DNA from: Rutidosis leptorrhynchoides
Lineage: Eukaryota > Streptophyta > Magnoliopsida > Asterales > Asteraceae
Assembly (NCBI RefSeq): GCF_046630445.1
Contig: NC_092341.1
Span: 262,001,001 to 262,065,000 of the forward strand
Reading direction: 5' to 3'
DNA length: 64,000 nucleotides
The notes under the pieces were generated by a model. It made no database searches. It was not told where the DNA came from and was given only the letters and a program-made list of their open reading frames with translations. Positions 1 to 12,229 of the stretch are shown piece after piece; position 1 is the stretch's first letter; each line of letters opens with the position of its first letter. Position numbers and translations under genes: made by a program.

Positions 1-162
1 AAATAAACAATAAATAAAAACGAAAAGAAGAAATAAAAAGGTAGAATGGAGGGAGAAGACTAGTTCTTTAGTGTCTGCTAGGGAAAAACCGAACAAACCT
101 CACTCTTAAAGATAAAACTAATGATCGAGAATGGAGATGAAAACCTTAAAGTTACCCCGAAT

Positions 163-2831
163 TTATTTCTCCTTAGGGTAGAATGTGATTTCGTCTCTTT
201 TCGTAGTGTTGATTCCGTCAAAGTATAACTTGAGTCGATGACCGTTCACCTTGAAAGTTCCACCTTCTTTGCTATATAACTCTGCATATTCAGATGGAAA
301 AACCTGTTTTATTATATATGGCCCAGTCCACCGGGATCTAAGTTTCCCAGGTGAAAACTTAAGACGTGATTGGAAAACTAATACTTTATCCCCTTTTTCG
401 AATTCCTTTCTTTCTTTTAATCGTGCATCGTGCCATCTCTTAGTTTTCTCTTTGTATGTTTTAGAGTTTTCATAAGCTTGTAGTCTTAACTCATCTAATT
501 CATTAAGTTGTAAGAATCGGTTCTCTCCAGCTTCCACAAGGTCGGTGTTACATTCTCTTAGAGCCCAATATGCCTTGTGTTCAACTTTGACAGGTAGATG
601 ACACGCCTTACCATAAATTAATCGGAAAGGTGTAGTACCAATGGGCGTTTTGAATGCAGTTCTAAATGCCCAAAGCGCATCATCTAACTTTCGATGCCAG
701 ACTTTTGGATTATTTTTAACCGTTCTTTCTAAAATTCGTTTAAGACCTCGATTTGTGTTTTCAACTTGGCCACTCGTTTGAGGGTGGTAAGAAGTTGAGA
801 AACGATGATTAACTCCGTACTTTTTAAGTACTTTATCGAGTAATTGATTTGTAAAATGAGTTCCACGATCACTGATTAATGCTTTTGGAATCCCAAAACA
901 TGAAAATAGGTTTTTTAGGAAGTTCACAACAACACGGGCATCATTTGTGGGTAAAGCTTTTACTTCGGCCCATTTAGAAACGTAGTCAACTGCCACAAGG
1001 ATGTATTTGCATTTATTCGATGCGGGAAATGGACCCATGAAGTCAATACCCCAAATGTCAAATACTTCACATACAAGAATGCCTTTTTGTGGCATTTCGT
1101 CCCTTTTTGAGATGTTACCGGATCTTTGACATGCATCACATGTTTTAACCATGTGGTGTGCATCTTTGAAAATGGTTGGCCAATAAAAACCTGAGTCAAA
1201 GACCTTCTTAGCTGTATAGCTAGGTCTGAAATGACCACCCGCTGGGCCTTGATGACAGTGCTCCAATATTTGTTGAGCTTCTTTACCATATACGCATCGG
1301 CGGATAACTTGATCCGCTCCTATTCGAAAAAGATTAAGGTCTTCCCAGAAGTAAAACTTTAAATCAGCAAAGAATTTCTTCTTTTGCTGGTACTTTTGGT
1401 TTTTAATTAATACTCCTGCGGCAAGATAGTTTGCAAAATCTGCAAACCATGGAACTTCAAATTCGGTTTCTATTCTCATTAGAAACTCATCGGGAAAAGT
1501 GTCATGAATAACTGACTCATCTAGTTTTTCTAGGTCTGGATTCTCAAGGCGAGACAAGTGATCAGCAGCCAAATTTTCAGCACCCTTTTTATCCTTGATT
1601 TCTATATCAAATTCTTGTAAGAGAAGAATCCAACGTATCAATCTAGGTTTTGCATCTTGTTTCTTGAACAAGTACTTTAGGGCTGAATGATCGGTAAAAA
1701 CAATCGTTTTGGATAGCACAAGATATGATCTAAATTTATCAAAAGCAAATACAATTGCAAGGAGTTCTTTTTCTGTAGTCGTATAGTTGAATTGTGCTCT
1801 TGTTAGTGTTTTACTTGCATAATATATTGGTTGAAATTTGTTATCTTGGCATTGTCCTAAAACGGCTCCTAGTGCGAAATCACTAGCATCACACATTAGT
1901 TCAAATGGTTTGGACCAATTGGGAGATACTATGATAGGTGCATTCGTAAGTTTATCTTTTAGAATGGAGAAAGCTTGTAAGCATTCGTCATTGAAGTCAA
2001 ATGTACTGTCTTTCTCAAGAAGTTTAGTCATGGGTCGAGCGATTTTGGAAAAGTCCTTTATGAATCGTCGATAGAATCCCGCATGACCTAAGAAACTACG
2101 AATTCCTTTAACGTTAGTTGGAGGAGGAAGCTTTGAGATTACATCGATCTTAGCTTTGTCTACTTCCATTCCATCTCGAGAAATCTTGTGTCCTAAAACA
2201 ATGCCTTCCTTCACCATGAAGTGGCATTTTTCCCAATTTAAAACAAGATTTGATTCCTCACAACGAATTAACATTCGCTCGAGGTTTGAAAGGCATGAAT
2301 CGAAGGAGTCTCCAAAAAAGAGAAATCGACCATAAAGACTTCTATACTTCCTTCTATCATGTCATGAAATATTGCCATCATACACCTTTGAAAGGTGCCT
2401 GGCGCGTTGCATAATCCGAACGGCATTCGTCGGTATGCGAATGTACTAAATGGACAAGTAAAAGTTGTCTTGTCTTGGTCTTTTGGATCAATGGGAATTT
2501 GAAAATAACCGGAGAATCCATCAAGGAAACAATAGTACTCTTTTCCCGCTAAACGTTCTAGCATTTGGTCAATATAAGGAAGTGGGAAATGATCTTTCCT
2601 TGTGGCGTCGTTTAAACGACGGTAGTCTATACAGACTCTCCAGCCAGTGACTGTTCTTGTAGGAACGAGTTCATTCTTATCATTAAGGACGACAGTTGTA
2701 CCCCCTTTCTTGGGTACTACTTGAACAGGACTAACCCATGGGCTATCGGATATAGGGTATATTAACCCGGCATCAAGTAACTTGATAAACTCCTTTTTGA
2801 TAACTTCTTTTATGTTAAGGTTTAACCTTCA
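163..2831 (-). pseudogene. Athila pol, 3' part: RT, RNase H, integrase (broken)
   Basis: Codes for the replication and integration enzymes of the element. The RT is open from about 2828 down to a frameshift near 2317. It shows WRVCIDYRRLNDATRKDHFP, then FCLDG-type palm sequence and MPFGLCNAPGTFQ. The catalytic box reads FMVDF where the family has FMDDF, so one catalytic aspartate is lost. A run of six A on the plus strand (about 2314-2319) is one base short of frame, and the remainder continues as an open 703-codon frame (163-2274). That frame has RNase H ([29 protein letters not shown]), the integrase HHCC region ending CDACQR, the core ([21 protein letters not shown]) and a C-terminal DNA-binding part. 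The frame ends TAA at 163. Domain assignment is secure. Function is lost. Confidence 0.88.
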
Positions 2832-4229
2832 TTGTCTTTGTACCACGGGTTTAAAATCTTCTTCCATTAGAATCTTATGAGTACAATAAGCGGGGTTAAT
2901 TCTTGGAATATCTGTTGTTTTCCAAGCAATTGCTTTCTTGTGAGATTTTAGAACGGACATTAACCTACTTTTTTCGTTATCGGAGAGTTTTGATGAGATT
3001 ATAACTGGTAATTGTGACGTACCTTGGAGATAAGCATACTCCAAATGTTCCGGGAGTTCTTTAAGTTCCAAGGTTGGTGGTTCTTCCAAGGAAGATTTTA
3101 TTTGGAACCTGTTACCATCGGTAATTTCTTCAAAGGGTTCATCTTCCTTGGGAATTTCTTCCTTACAGCAATCTTCATCGATGACTACTTTCAACAATTT
3201 GTCAAGTTCAAGCTCTACATCGAATTCATCACTTTCACTCATTGGGTTGAAGTTTGAGGTGTCTATATTTAGTAATTCTTATAATTCTTTTTTAACACAA
3301 CAATCAACAATGTCTACCTTATAACATTCGTCATCAGAGGAGATAGGTTGTTTCATAGCTTTATCTATGTTTAAGGTAACTCTATCTTCTCCTATACCTA
3401 GACTAAGTTTTTTATCTTTAACACGCACAATTGTTTCGGCGGTATTTAGAAAAGGTCGCCCTAGAATTAGGGGAACCTTACTATCTTCTTCCATTTCAAG
3501 GACAACGAAATCAGCAGGAAAGATTAAATGATTAACTTTAATCGGTAGGTTTTCGGCAATACCAATAGGATAGTTAAATGTTCTATCAGCTAGGCGTATA
3601 CACATCCTAGTTGGTTTTAGATCACCTAGGTTTAGTTTTAAGTACAAGTAGTGTGGCATAAGATTGATACTTGCGCCTAAATCAGCTAATGCATCGTACA
3701 TTACTGAATCTCCCATCAGACACGGAATAATGAAACTACCAGGATCTTCGAGTTTCGGTGGCATCTTTTGCTTTTGCAAAATTGCTGAGCATTCCTCCTT
3801 AAGGAATGTGGTTGAAACTTCTTCATATTTACCTTTATCGGCTATGAGATCCTTGATAAACCTTCCATAATTTAGAATACCCCTAAGAACTTCCGAGAGT
3901 GGCATGTTAATGCTAATTTGCTTGATTATATCTACAAATTTCTGATATTGGCTCGCGAGTTTGTCTTTCTTTAATGCCTTTGGGTATGGAATAGGTGCCT
4001 TGTGCACCTTTACTGGTGGTTCTTCACTTTTCTTTGATATGATCTCTGGTGGATCATTTTTCTCTTGTTCTTTCTCAACATGCTCATCTATATCAACAGA
4101 TTCTTGTAAAATAGAAGGAGACAAAGGAGCTTCTGAGGTCTTACTAGTTTCTGGGTTAACAGTTAAACCACTTCTAGTAGTTATAGCATTTACATGCTCA
4201 TTCCTTGTTTGATTGTTGTTGGGATTCAC
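2829..4229 (-). pseudogene. Athila protease region and linker to RT (broken by stops)
   Basis: Two stretches in one frame, 3279-4229 (316 codons) and 2829-3242 (137 codons), separated by a TAA at 3279-3281. The first holds a retropepsin-like domain: ALADLGASINLMPHYLY is the active-site loop, with DLGAS where the consensus is DTGAS or DSGAS, and VPLILGRPFLNTA is the flap/C-terminal LGRPFL motif typical of Athila proteases. The second is the acidic linker preceding RT, ending in a TGA at 2829-2831 where the reading runs on into RT. A further TAA at about 4230 separates protease from gag. No start codon is expected here, because this is the middle of a polyprotein. Confidence 0.82.
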
Positions 4230-4669
4230 TTACGTATTTGAAGGGAGAGTGTCTGGTGGTCTCTCTGATAGTAACTGTGAGATCCTTCCAACATCTCTTT
4301 CTAAATTCTGTATCGTAGTTTGTTGATTTCGAATTTGCTGAGTTTGAATTTCCACAGTCTGCTCGTGTTTAACCATAAAATCTCTCAAGAGATCTTCTAA
4401 ACTGGATTTCTTCTCGGGTTGTGGTTGTATAAGTGCTTGTGGTTGTGGTTGATTGTGTTGGAAATTATTTTGATAAATTCGTTGAGGTTGATTTCGGTTG
4501 TTTAGGTTATTGTAACCTGGTGGTGCATTTCTTTGATTTTAATTTGGGAAATTCTGGTTATTTTGGTAAACTGGATTTCCTCCTTGGTAATTATTGTTTA
4601 AACCTGAAGATCCTCCTAGTTGGTAGTTGTTAATTGGAGGATATTTTCGGTTATTTGCTTCTATCGCTG

Positions 4670-5757
4670 GAAAATCGTTGAAGTTCATTTCTCGTTTTCA
4701 CAAGTAACCTAAGAAATTCGCTTGCTCTTCCATCGTTGTTTTATCACAATCTCTAGTAAGATGGGGATGTTGGCACAGTTCACCATCCTACCCTGATAGC
4801 ATGCATTTCTTTGGTTACTTTCTCAATTTGCCTTGCTTGATTTGCCATTTGAACTTTTAAAGAAGCAATTTCATCATTGCTTTCGATATTAGCAACGGTT
4901 GATGATCTAGATAATTCTATCTCTTGATGCCAATTATGAGAATGTGCTGCTATATCGGCAATGATTGTGTGAGCGTCTTCCGGTGTTTTCTTCATGATTG
5001 ATCCTCCTGCTGCAACATCTATATCCTTTCGAGTAGCCACATTGACTCCTTTATAGAATATTTGGACTTTTTGGAATGTATTCAACCCGTGTTGAGGACA
5101 TACCCTAAGCATTTTGTTGAATCGGGTCCAAGCTTCATAAAGAGTCTCGTTAAACTTTTGCTTGAAGTGATTTATATCACTTTGCAATTTGGCTCCTTTT
5201 GAAGCAGGGAAGAATTCTGACAAAAACTTGTCCATCATATCATTCCAGTCTTTGATATAACCTTCTGGTAATGAGTCTAGCCAATCTCTTGCATCGTCCT
5301 TTAGGGACCATGGAAAGATTTTCAAACATGCGACTTCATCGGAGACATCCTTAATTTTGAATAGCTTGCAAATGCTTACAAACTTACGAAGATGCTCGTT
5401 AGCATCCTCATTTGGAGCTCCACCAAACTGGCATGTATTAGTCACCATGTGAAGGAACTGACCTTTTATTTCAAAGCCGTCAGTCATCGTAGGTTGAATA
5501 ATTGCGTGGCCTTGACCTGTTCTTGTCGCCTTCATTAATGCTTCCATCGTTTGATTTGTAACAGCCATCTCTTCTTCTACCTTAATAACTGGCCCTATGA
5601 TTGGTTGAATATCTGGTTCAGAGTTAAAATCCAATGAAAGTGATTCTAAATCCTCAGCAAGAGATTCTACTTCTTGAGCTCTTAAACGTTCGTGAAATTC
5701 TCTTTCGGGTTCAGGATATGAAGGAGTTAATTCAGTGTTGGAGGAACGTAAATTCAT
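4670..5757 (-). pseudogene. Athila gag, with displaced zinc knuckle
   Basis: The capsid-like gag starts at an ATG at 5757, 110 nt downstream of the PBS. It runs 325 codons and has the plant retrotransposon gag core (CLKIFPWSLKDDARDWLDSLP, then WNDMMDKFLSEFFPASK, then ETLYEAWTRFNKMLRVCPQHG). The frame stops at 4780. The zinc knuckle lies just past that stop in another frame (about 4740-4782) and reads ELCQHPHLTRDC. Its spacing is CX2CX3HX4C, but the first cysteine codon has become glycine. A frameshift and a lost zinc ligand thus both hit the knuckle. The sequence between 4230 and 4740 is the Q/N-rich, proline-rich gag tail, also with stops. Confidence 0.85.
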
Positions 5758-5866
5758 GCATTAATTTCTATTATGGAATCACAACACCTAAAGTTTTTCT
5801 AAGAATTGAATTCCTTAAAAGGATCGAATAACCTACAGTCTATTAAAATCTTTTAAACAAAACCGC

Positions 5867-5884
5867 TCCCCGGCAGCAGCGCCA
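5867..5884 (-). other. Primer binding site of the Athila element
   Basis: On the minus strand this reads TGGCGCTGCTGCCGGGGA, six bases from the LTR edge. It is the Athila-style PBS, usually attributed to tRNA-Asp. It differs at one position from the PBS of the related element at 16456-16473. Confidence 0.8.
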
Positions 5885-5890
5885 AAAAGT

Positions 5891-8217
5891 TGATGCGTTG
5901 AAACAATACCTTTATTTTATGAATGGATTTGAGTTATTTTGTTACACGAATTGATTTATTGTATATGTGGTGTTTTAATGAATTCAGGTTGATTTCACAC
6001 ATATACGCAACTAGTCCTATTCGCATAGTTTAGTTTTATAGGTAAATCCGGTTCGTTCTACAGGGAGACAGTGTTTAATGGTTTTTTTAATAGTCTTTGA
6101 AGTTAAACTTATTTAAAGGGGGTTTTGGATTAGGAATTTATATTTTGCATAACATACTAATAAAATATAACTTAATCCTTAATTTAATTGAACTACTTAT
6201 TAATTAAAATTACAAGATTACATGTTTTATAATTATTAACTTAAAAGTGAATTAGTATGAAACTATACTAATGGTGATACAACAATTTTATTACTAAATG
6301 GTAATTAATAAAACAATTATTTGTAATAAAACTAAATGATTAGAATTTTGTTTTGAGTAATAAAATATAATACCAATTTATTTAAATTAACTAAATAATA
6401 AAAATGAATTATAGGAAATTATAATAATTAAACTAATTATAAATTAATTACTTTTTAAAATAATAATAAGATTTAATTTAAAACTTGGAATTTAATTAAA
6501 ATTCGTAACAGTGCTGATATAATACTTACGCGTTTCGTGTACATGTATACGCGTTTCGCCTATATTTTTGGAGGTACGCGTTTCGTGTGATGATCTACAC
6601 GATCCGCGTATGTTATAAATGATGTGACAAATCAGTACTGTTTAAACTGAAATATAATGATGTATAATTTAAGTTTTATGAATAATAATACGTAAAAATT
6701 AATAATAATAATTACTTGCAATAAATAAATGAGAGTGTTTACTTAAATGTATCATCTCTAGATCCATGGATTGTTTTAAGTTTAAGCTCTATTAAAATGT
6801 TTAGTATAAAACTTTATATTTTTCTTTCGAATAAATGAAGTTTCAACTAGCTAAATTAAGTTTAATTTTCATCGGATCTTATTTAGGTAGTTACTATTTC
6901 CCAATTATTTAAATTGAGACCCAACCCAGTTTTGACTTTCGCCAAAACTCAAATCATAACGGTTTCCCTTTTTACAATTTCACTATTATATACCTAATGA
7001 TATTACCCAAACCACCGAACTTTATTTCCAATTTAGTGTTAATAAACTATTCATAAGTTCGTCTAAATCATTTTTAATGTTAAAGCTTAATTTTATATAA
7101 ATAAAAATAACTTTCGTTATTTGAATCTAATAAATTAAGTGACAAGGGTTAAATGTCCAAATACATAATAATGGTTCTTTTAATTAGGCTCAATATTAAA
7201 AATACTTAAGTTACATTTTAATTTTTACAAATGATAACAATCCATTTCACTAGGGGCTCTACATCTAAGCAAACACTAGGGAAATTTAGCTACTCATTAT
7301 ACTAAGATAAACATAAAAATATAAATATACAAACATAATAACAACGATAAAAATTGATAACGATAATTTTAATAGAATATACTTACGAAAATCTTCACTT
7401 TCATCTACTTCAAACGGTAGAAAAATTACAATAACAATACCCTTGCACTCGCACAATAATACCCATAATCACGAACAATACACCCTTAAAACTATTCTAG
7501 ATATTAAACCTTGGTACTGAAAATAAAAATGATACAGAATACTTGATAAAAATAAAAAGACTAATAATTTTTGTAGTATCTCTCTCTCAAAACTTCTGCG
7601 TACTTGTAAATGTATATATTGGATATTGTGTACTCTCCCTTGTATGTATGTGTATGTCTATTTCTAACATGTACAGAGAAAATGTAGTAGGTAGACTTGA
7701 GTGAGCTGTATACTTCCTTTAATTCTGTAAAGATGAAAAGTAGTGTAAAGTATTAATAATAAACTTCAAAAGCAACCGTCCCATTTGTAATTCAGATCTG
7801 AATCTGGTCTCGATATTACGCATTTCGCGTAAGGTGGTACACGGTCCGCGTAGGAGCAAAACATTACGCGTTTCGTGTGGCTATATATGCGATCCGCGTA
7901 AGTTGAAACAGAATTTTTCTTATTTTTTTTATTTTTGCGTTTTTTCTTTGTTGATCCCGTGTTGATGTATATTGACTTGGAACTTTCATTTGAACTCTTT
8001 TTCTTCGATCATTTTGGACTTTCATTTGGATAAACGTTATCTCGATATATATTTGGTTAAAACCCGTCGTTTATTATCATTTCTTTAAACTTCATGCTCG
8101 CGTTTACTTTTGCCGTTTTTCTCGTGAATTATGCATTTGAATGTCTTCGTTTCGGTAAAAGTCGATGAAATATAAATGATATTGCGTCGAAATATATGTA
8201 TGTTTAAAGCAATATCA
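5891..8217 (-). repeat. 5' LTR of the Athila element (single copy in window)
   Basis: One edge is fixed by the PBS: plus-strand TGATGCG at 5891. The other edge (AATATCA at 8211-8217) is proposed because its minus-strand start, TGATATTGCTTTAAA, parallels the confirmed LTR start TGATAGTGCTCCAAA of the element at 10370-18322. Both LTRs also share a TCCGGTTCGTTC-CACAGGGAG-like block near the PBS end (6047-6068 here). The LTR is AT-rich with islands of TACGCG/CGCGTA motifs (6527-6610 and 7817-7900). No clean TATA box was recognised. Confidence 0.6.
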
Positions 8218-8883
8218 ACTATCTTTTGAAACCAATCATTAACGAATGCATTAAAACACATCACGTCTCTCGGATATGGTAAATCATGTATTCTATTATA
8301 CTTAAGAAAGTTTAGACCATTGTGGAATGTTAATACGTCACCCAACCGAGTCTCTCAATTGGATGAGCCTTCTGAACGTGTATGCCTGTAGTCAGACTAC
8401 ACGGGCGTCGGAGGCAAGGGACGTTGCTGTCTATTCAGAATCTTCAAGCCTAACGCAGTACCCAGTGACATGTCTTATGACAGGGGCGTTTAGGACCAGT
8501 GTAATGAATACAAGGCCTCTGCCTATTCATGAGCCAGCATTCCATAATCTCGGCAGAATAACTGATGAAGTCATAGTATGCACTCACTTTAACTTTATCT
8601 GAATTACGAATTTTATCGCATTTACTTTATCTGTCTTATAAATTAGAAAATCCCAAAATTAAGTCCTTCCTAACTATCTTAGGCTTAATTATAGGTTCGA
8701 TTCTACTGATATCTCAAAAATACGACTCTAGGTCATACTTCCCTTACTCATACTAAGGAGTAGTACGTTTTAGGCCCCGCTAAATATAAATTTAAAACAG
8801 TACCTTCCCCCTGGGTGGCTGATCCTGGCGCGCTGCGGGCCAACGACACCGCACGAATAAAAACCGTCCATTTCGGCCATATC
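8218..8883. other. Unassigned segment between the Athila LTR and the truncated Tat element
   Basis: About 670 bp that match no element part I recognise. A 91-codon plus-strand ORF (8327-8602) lacks any known motif. Base composition changes from AT-rich to a more balanced block (8380-8560), then to AT-rich again. The stretch near 8760-8880 has runs such as TAGGCCCCGCTAAATATA, the style of sequence seen just inside LTR elements. It may be the host of the Athila insertion or a remnant that truncated the Tat element. Confidence 0.4.
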
Positions 8884-9390
8884 AGGTACCATCGGCGAGG
8901 TATTTTATGAAAGATGTCATATAACACCCTTCCTCCGTCGTGATTGTTGCCATGAGAGTATCCTCCTCGGTTGACTTTCTTTCCAGTACCTCAACCATAA
9001 CCTTTTTGGTGAAGTGGTCGTAGAGCAGAGAGGCAAGCTTACTCAAAGCATCTGCTTTCTTATTACGATTACGGGGTATTTGCTTTATTTCAAATACTGC
9101 GAAGGTGTTGGTTAGTGCTTTCGTAAGCTCTAGGTATTTTTGCATCGATATATCTCTTGCTTTGAAGCTGCCGTTTATCTGGCTTGCTACTAGTTGTGAG
9201 TCCACATAAGCTGTAAGTTGTCGTACGTCTATACTTTTTTCCAAGCATAATCCAGCTATTAGTGCTTCGTACTTGGCCTCGTTGTTTGAGGCGGCAAACT
9301 TCAACCGGATAGCGTAGGTTATTTCTTCTCCGTTTGGGGAAACGAGGAGTAGGCCTATGCCGGCTCCCTCCTCACTTGATGCTCCATCCG
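8884..9390 (-). pseudogene. Additional archaeal-type RNase H of the Tat element
   Basis: This second RNase H is found only in Tat-lineage elements. The frame is open from just after a TAA at about 9407 down to the break at 8884. All four catalytic-site neighbourhoods are visible in order: YTDGAS (first Asp), NNEAKYEAL (Glu), VDSQL (Asp) and KKADALSKLAS (last Asp). The domain is followed by MTSFIKYLADGT, the start of the linker to integrase, and then a stop and unrelated DNA. So the RNase H residues look intact, but the polyprotein is truncated here. Confidence 0.85.
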
Positions 9391-9406
9391 TATATAGTTC
9401 CCAGAA

Positions 9407-10369
9407 TTAGTTCGTTTCCCTTCTTATAACAGTGGTTTCTCCTTGTTTGATCATGTCGGACGGGAGCTCTAACAAGAAGTCAGCTATGACTTGGCCCTTT
9501 ACAGAATGTCTCGGGAGGAAGGTGATTTCGTGCTCGCCAAGTTCTGTTGCCCATTTTGCCATTCTCCCAGAAATTTCTGGTCTAGTCAGGACGTGTTTGA
9601 TTGGTTGGTCCGTGAATACTTGTATCGGATGTTCTTGAAAATATCGCCGTAACCGTCTGGCTGTGTGCACTAAGGCATAAATTAGTTTTTCCATGGCCGG
9701 GTAGTTTACTTCTCCGTTTTGTAATACTTTGCTTACGAAGTACACCGGCATTTGGATATTACCTTTTTCAGAAATTAGAACCGAGCTGATTGCTTCAGAG
9801 GAGGTGGCAAGGTATACCGTGAGGGTTTCACCTGGTATAGGTGCCGTTAATGTTGGTAGCTCCTTTAAGAATGCCTTTACATCCTGGAAGGCCTTCTCAG
9901 CCTCATCCATCCAAATGAAATCTTTTTTGCTCAGGCAGCCCTTTAACATCTGGAAAAAGGGGAGAGCTCTGTCGGCGGCTCGTGACAGAAACCTTGTGAG
10001 TGCCGCTAGCTTCTTGTTTAAGCTTTGCACGTCTTTTTTATTCCTTGGTGACTTCATGTCTTCGATTGCTTGGATTTTCTTCGGGTTTGCCTTGATTCCT
10101 CTTTGAGTTATCGTGAAGCCTAAGAAACGGCCTTCTTCCATTCTGAAAGAGCATTTTGACGGATTTAACTTCATATTGATTTTGCATAGTGAATCAAACG
10201 TTTCGATGATGACCAAAATCATTTGTTCCTCTATTTTGCTTTTGATGACGATGTCGTCCACGTATGCTTCGATATTTCATCCAATTTGGTCCTGGAACGC
10301 TTTGTCGATTACCTGTTGGTATGTTGCTCCGGCATTCTTTAACCCAAATGGCATTTTTGTGTAACAGAA
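9407..10369 (-). pseudogene. Tat element RT C-terminal half and degenerate RNase H
   Basis: This is the continuation of RT downstream of both insertions. The start of the piece encodes MPFGLKNAGATYQQVI, an in-frame TGA where the family has Trp (about 10278), and AYVDDIV, the catalytic YVDD box. The RT connection follows (LNPSKCSF, GRFLGFTITQRGI). The Ty3-type RNase H shows TVYLATSSEAISSVLI, VYFVSKVL and FTDQPIKHVL. In Tat elements this domain is normally degenerate and its job is taken by the extra RNase H next to it. The frame closes with a TAA at 9407. Confidence 0.85.
10365..10369. repeat. Target site duplication CAGAA (left copy)
   Basis: Matches CAGAA at 18323-18327 on the far side of the element at 10370-18322. 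Confidence 0.9.
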
Positions 10370-12214
10370 TGATGATGTAGCGTGAGGGTACGAAATAGTA
10401 GTATTTTTAATACAAAATACTACAAAATATGACACAAGTTTTATTAATTTACGGATGGGATATACCTAAACCTTGCTACAACACTATAGGCAGTGTACCT
10501 AATCGTAGAGTAGTATAGTTTTTAGTAAGTCCGGTTCGTTCCACAGGGAGCGGGCTTATTGCACACTATATTTTTAAACAACTATATTTGTACAAAATAT
10601 ATATAATTATATAAAATAATATATAAAAGGGGGTTTACCGTTTAATGACCGGTTTATCGATTTATATTTTAAGCGAAGCGTATAGTAAATGTTGATATTT
10701 AAATAACAATAAAATAAATAATCATAATTAAAATGACAATAAATAAAAGTACGAGGAAATATGAAATAAAATATATTATGCTTATTTAAACTTCCGTAAC
10801 CATGATGGTTGACGTGTTGATTTTAGTTTTATGCCCATGGGTTAATTGTCCTTTGTCCTGGATTATTTAATATGTCCGTCTGGTTTTCGTCCATAACAGT
10901 CCATCAGTCATAAATATAAAGTGCGAGTGTCCTCGTCAAATTATTATTATACCCGAAGTTAAATATTCCAACTAATTGGGGATTCGAATTGTAACAAGGT
11001 TTTAATACTTTGTTTAATGAATACACCAGGTTATCGACTGCGTGTAAACCAAGGTTTTACTACTTTGTTAACAATTACACCAATTACCCTTGAATGTAAT
11101 TTCACCCCTGTTTTAATTATTCTAGTGGCTATTAATCCATTCCCGTGTCCGGTTAAATAAACGATTATTCGTACATATAAATACCCCGCCCATCGTGTCC
11201 GATTGAGTGTATATGGTAATTTATAGGGACGCCCAATTGTAGATCTTTATATTAACATTAACAAACTATCATTTAGTTAAACAAATATAAAGCCCATTAA
11301 TAGCCCATAGTCTAATTTCCACAAGTGTCGTTCTTTTGTCCAAACCCCAATTATGGTACAAAGCCCAATTGCCCAATTTTAGTAATTAGCCCAACATCAT
11401 GATTACTTCATTTTAAATAAGCATAATAATAACTTAGCTACGAGACATTAATTTAAAAAGGAGAACATAGCTTACATTGATTATTTATCGCGTAGTGTTA
11501 CACGGACAGAGTTTCGACTTCAAAAACCCGTAAAATAACCTTTACATAACCCGAACTAATCTAATATAACACTAATCTATACTATATATATATATATTTA
11601 TTTATTTATTATCTTATGGAGTATTATTATTATTATTATTATATATTACTCGGCAGAATTCGCGACCTTTTATAGGGATTCTGAAATTTCTGTGCTCCGC
11701 GAGTCGCGGCACTTTTGGCCTTCCAGCTCCGCAAGTCGCGGAGGTTCCAAAACCAGCCCACAAGTTTAAGATCCAAGGCTGCCGACGGTTTTTATTTAAA
11801 TATATATAATATATAAATAATTTTTATAATTATTTATATATTATATTATATTTATATACATAGTAGACTCGTAATTTTTTTTTCGTTGCGTCGAGCGTTG
11901 AGAGTTGGTTCATGTACCGGTTCCGAATTTTCGAACGTCCTTGCGTACGCTGAGATATTTTGTACTTTGCGTTTCGTAACTTGTACTCTTGTCATTTTTA
12001 GACGTTCCTTATCAATAAATTGAACCTTTTTAATTGTATCTTGTACTTTTGAGCTTTTTGGACCTTTGCGTCTTCAATTCGTTGTTTTCGCCTTTTGTCT
12101 TCGCACTTATTTAATATAAATGAATATTACATGAAAATGGAACAATTTCAACTGAAATCTTTACATATCGGAGGGATATTGATACTAAATATATGTTCAT
12201 TTGGAGCACTATCA
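10370..12214 (-). repeat. 3' LTR of the non-autonomous Athila-like element
   Basis: This 1845-bp copy pairs with 16480-18322. Ends are TGATGATGTAG and GCACTATCA on the plus strand. It contains GC-rich inverted repeats of the form CCGCGAGTCGCGG (11697-11709, and a variant at 11727-11743) next to the TATA box. It is the 3' copy, because the PPT abuts 12215. Confidence 0.95.
11666..11676 (-). promoter_or_regulatory. TATA box in LTR
   Basis: Minus strand CCTATAAAAGG, repeated in the partner LTR at 17774-17784. The 5' copy would drive the element's transcript. This 3' copy would read into the Tat sequence. Confidence 0.65.
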
Positions 12215-12229
12215 AATATCCCCACACTT
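12215..12229 (-). other. Polypurine tract of the non-autonomous Athila-like element
   Basis: Minus strand AAGTGTGGGGATATT directly before the 3' LTR. The core AAGTGTGGGG recurs inside the element at 13514-13523, 13762-13771 and 14081-14090. Confidence 0.7.

Larger units (their letters stand above)
1..8217 (-). mobile_element. Athila-type Ty3/gypsy retrotransposon, decayed, 3' end outside window
   Basis: Minus-strand element. Reading from high to low coordinates it has LTR (5891-8217), PBS (5867-5884), gag, protease, RT, RNase H and integrase. The 3' LTR lies beyond the left edge. Lineage is inferred from the PBS, the CX2CX3HX4C type of gag knuckle and the integrase style (for example [15 protein letters not shown]), all usual for plant Athila elements. 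Several stops and at least one frameshift break the coding frame, so this copy is not autonomous. Bases 1-162 are non-coding DNA downstream of the integrase stop, where Athila elements normally carry a long spacer or an extra ORF. Nothing further can be read there. Confidence 0.85.

Noticed and set aside
8327..8602. 91-codon plus-strand ORF as a gene
   Set aside because: No recognisable motif, and the surrounding segment is unassigned. Length is compatible with chance.
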